Assembly (NCBI RefSeq): GCF_015500055.1
Contig: NZ_CP045492.1
Coordinates: forward strand, 2,614,501 to 2,678,500
Length of the DNA stretch: 64,000 bases
DNA from: Mesorhizobium sp. NBSH29
GTDB lineage: Bacteria > Pseudomonadota > Alphaproteobacteria > Rhizobiales > Rhizobiaceae
Direction: 5' to 3'
The notes under the pieces were generated by a model. The model saw only the letters and a list, made by a program, of their open reading frames with translations. It had not been told where the DNA came from and ran no database searches. The position numbers were made by a program, and so were the translations under genes. Below are positions 62,878-64,000 of the stretch, in pieces (within the stretch, counting starts at the first letter, position 1; every line of letters starts with the position of its first letter).

Positions 62878-63429
62878 ATGAGACAGATTCTCACTCCATT
62901 TCTGGCAGTTCACTGGCTGGCAGCTTTCGCTGCCATGGCCGGCGCGTGTGTGCTCGACGCGGAAGGCGCAAAGGGCGCCGTGCTGGCCGGATTGCTGGGT
63001 GACCATTCTGGCGGCGGGTTCATCACTCCGTGGACGTCTGCGGCACTTGCGGTTGCGTTCAGCGTCACCGCAGCGCTGTTTCTTTGGGTATTTGTGACCG
63101 CTCTGCTTGTCGGGAGCGACGAGCCGCAGGAGGCCGAGGAGGTCTCGCGCTATGCATTTGGGGCGGCGGTCGGCTCGCTGACGGCGCTGTGCCTGGCGCG
63201 CGCGATGGGAGATGCCGCGCTGCTGGGCGAGGGTGCCGTTCTCACTGCGGCACTTGCTGCTTCCTATGCCGCTATTTGCGCGGAGCGTTGGTCCACGCCC
63301 GCGCCCGTACCTGAGCCTGAAATGCAGGAGCTCCAGGATGCGGCCCGCTTGATGGCGGCGAGCGCCGGCCATAATTCCATGCTGGCGCGGATCTCAGGAC
63401 GCCCTGGAACTGTCATGGGTGACCGTTGA
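62878..63429 (+). CDS. Predicted membrane protein of unknown function
   Basis: 183 aa. About four hydrophobic segments: MRQILTPFLAVHWLAAFAAMAGACV, WTSAALAVAFSVTAALFLWVFVTALLVG, YAFGAAVGSLTALCLARAM and AVLTAALAASYAAICAE. The C-terminal 45 residues are soluble and helical (PEMQELQDAARLMAASAGHNSML). I do not recognise a family. ATG 62878 is preferred over 62854; AGGGG stands 12 nt before it. Its stop overlaps the next gene's start (TGATG), so the two are one unit. Codon use looks like that of the neighbours. Confidence 0.72.
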   Translation: MRQILTPFLAVHWLAAFAAMAGACVLDAEGAKGAVLAGLLGDHSGGGFITPWTSAALAVAFSVTAALFLWVFVTALLVGSDEPQEAEEVSRYAFGAAVGSLTALCLARAMGDAALLGEGAVLTAALAASYAAICAERWSTPAPVPEPEMQELQDAARLMAASAGHNSMLARISGRPGTVMGDR

Positions 63430-63743
63430 TGCTACGCGCTCTGTTCGGCCTCTGGTTGGCCCCGATCATCCTTTTCTGGGGCTGGTATTTCCTGTCCGTT
63501 AACGACATCAATTTCGGCTTCATCATTCTCAGCCGCAGGCTTCATGACCTGCTGTTCGAATTGTATGGCCAGCTGTTGGGTATTGACCCGGAAATTATTC
63601 CGGGCCTTGTTGCGCGCGCCTGCGTCTTTGACGGCTTTCTGGTCTCCCTAATTATCGCCTATCGCCGTCGCAAGCCACTGCTGGCCTGGGCACGCAATAT
63701 ACGCGAACGCTATCTTGGCGACGGGCCTGCGCGTAGTACCTGA
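63429..63743 (+). CDS. Small membrane protein (DUF6105-like)
   Basis: 104 aa. An N-terminal helix [26 protein letters not shown], then a conserved-looking segment [38 protein letters not shown], and a basic tail ([19 protein letters not shown]). The pattern agrees with what I recall of the rhizobial DUF6105 family; function unknown. ATG 63429 overlaps the previous stop as TGATG. Its last 34 bp overlap the convergent ruvX end. Confidence 0.75.
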   Translation: MLRALFGLWLAPIILFWGWYFLSVNDINFGFIILSRRLHDLLFELYGQLLGIDPEIIPGLVARACVFDGFLVSLIIAYRRRKPLLAWARNIRERYLGDGPARST

Positions 63744-64000
63744 AGCCGGTCGAGCACGCCCTGCAGGATAAAGGCAGCCGCTGCCGAATCGATCTTGCCC
63801 GCGCGCTTCTTGCGCGAAAAGTCCATCTCGATCAGCGTCCGCTCTGCTGCCACCGTCGACAGCCGTTCGTCCCAGAACAGGAAAGGCAGCTGGCTGATCT
63901 TGGCAAAATTACGAACGAATGCCCGCGACGCCTGCGCCCGCGGTCCTTCCGAGCCGTCCATATTTACAGGCAGGCCGATGACTATCGCGCCGCTATTTTC
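63710..64000 (-). CDS. ruvX: Holliday junction resolvase RuvX/YqgF, N-terminus outside window
   Basis: The gene runs in from the right edge; the frame is open to base 64000. Visible residues are the last 96 or so, starting [23 protein letters not shown], the conserved GLPxNMDGxExxRA motif, followed by [21 protein letters not shown] and [21 protein letters not shown] (the Asp and DxxAAxxILQ metal/helix region). RNase H-like fold, pre-16S rRNA processing nuclease (YqgF) or junction resolvase. The first ~60 residues are missing. Its end overlaps the DUF6105-like gene by 34 bp. Confidence 0.95.
   Translation of the reverse strand, partial: ENSGAIVIGLPVNMDGSEGPRAQASRAFVRNFAKISQLPFLFWDERLSTVAAERTLIEMDFSRKKRAGKIDSAAAAFILQGVLDRLQVLRAGPSPR

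Noticed and set aside
1-64000. Prophage, transposon or defence island
   Set aside because: No integrase, transposase, phage structural, restriction or toxin-antitoxin genes were seen; gene content is housekeeping throughout.

Overview
The window is a continuous piece of an alphaproteobacterial chromosome. Gene content and order (divK-pleD, topA-rnr-DUF983-Nudix, pyrB-pyrC'-plsY-dprA, folE-hisI-patatin beside a NifU-like gene and yidD, a DUF3572 gene, a GTTC-N7-GTTC type SOS box) point to the Hyphomicrobiales (Rhizobiales), most likely near the Phyllobacteriaceae; I cannot fix the genus. The DNA is GC-rich, coding density is high, and I see no prophage, transposon, CRISPR array or genomic island. 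Most genes are housekeeping.

Layout. 1-2 kb: end of a GGDEF-EAL protein, a decayed autotransporter beta-barrel remnant and tRNA-Glu(TTC). 2-6 kb: a lipoprotein with an M15-type peptidase domain, class I PHA synthase and a small lipoprotein. 6-11.6 kb: aminotransferase, homoserine dehydrogenase, GlpX and RecJ in one direction. 11.6-17 kb: folE-hisI-patatin leftwards and the NifU-like gene-yidD-thrS rightwards from one divergent promoter region. 17-24 kb: a periplasmic three-module protein, two flavoproteins, a translationally coupled MaoC/CoA-ester lyase pair, a DUF2336 protein and parE. 24-29 kb: the most unusual locus: an orphan amino-acid binding protein, a kinase-M23-class III aminotransferase fusion and a divergent Lrp-type regulator, with two striking palindromes. 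29-34.3 kb: gcvT-gcvH-gcvP behind a tandem glycine riboswitch, next to an XRE regulator flanked by a repeated operator-like element. 34.4-45.7 kb: formaldehyde detoxification, a small K+ channel, propionyl-CoA carboxylase alpha, dnaE, a DMT exporter, SOS-controlled dinB, a HAD protein and DUF3572. 45.8-48.2 kb: divK-pleD and rpmG, meeting at a bidirectional terminator. 48.2-60 kb: leftward operons topA-rnr-DUF983-Nudix-MFS and pyrB-pyrC'-plsY-dprA. 60-64 kb: AidB-like dehydrogenase, AEC transporter, two small membrane proteins and the end of ruvX.

How genes work together. DivK and PleD belong to the alphaproteobacterial cell-cycle/c-di-GMP circuit. The gcv genes form the glycine cleavage system under glycine sensing. 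PyrB is paired with a dihydroorotase homologue that has lost its metal ligands, so it is probably a structural partner. The fusion protein, its regulator and its binding-protein neighbour look like an uptake and breakdown unit for an amino-alcohol or hydroxylated amino acid; this is inference. Start codons were chosen from Shine-Dalgarno (SD) spacing, overlap with neighbours and the usual family N-terminus. Small high-GC antisense reading frames were left out.
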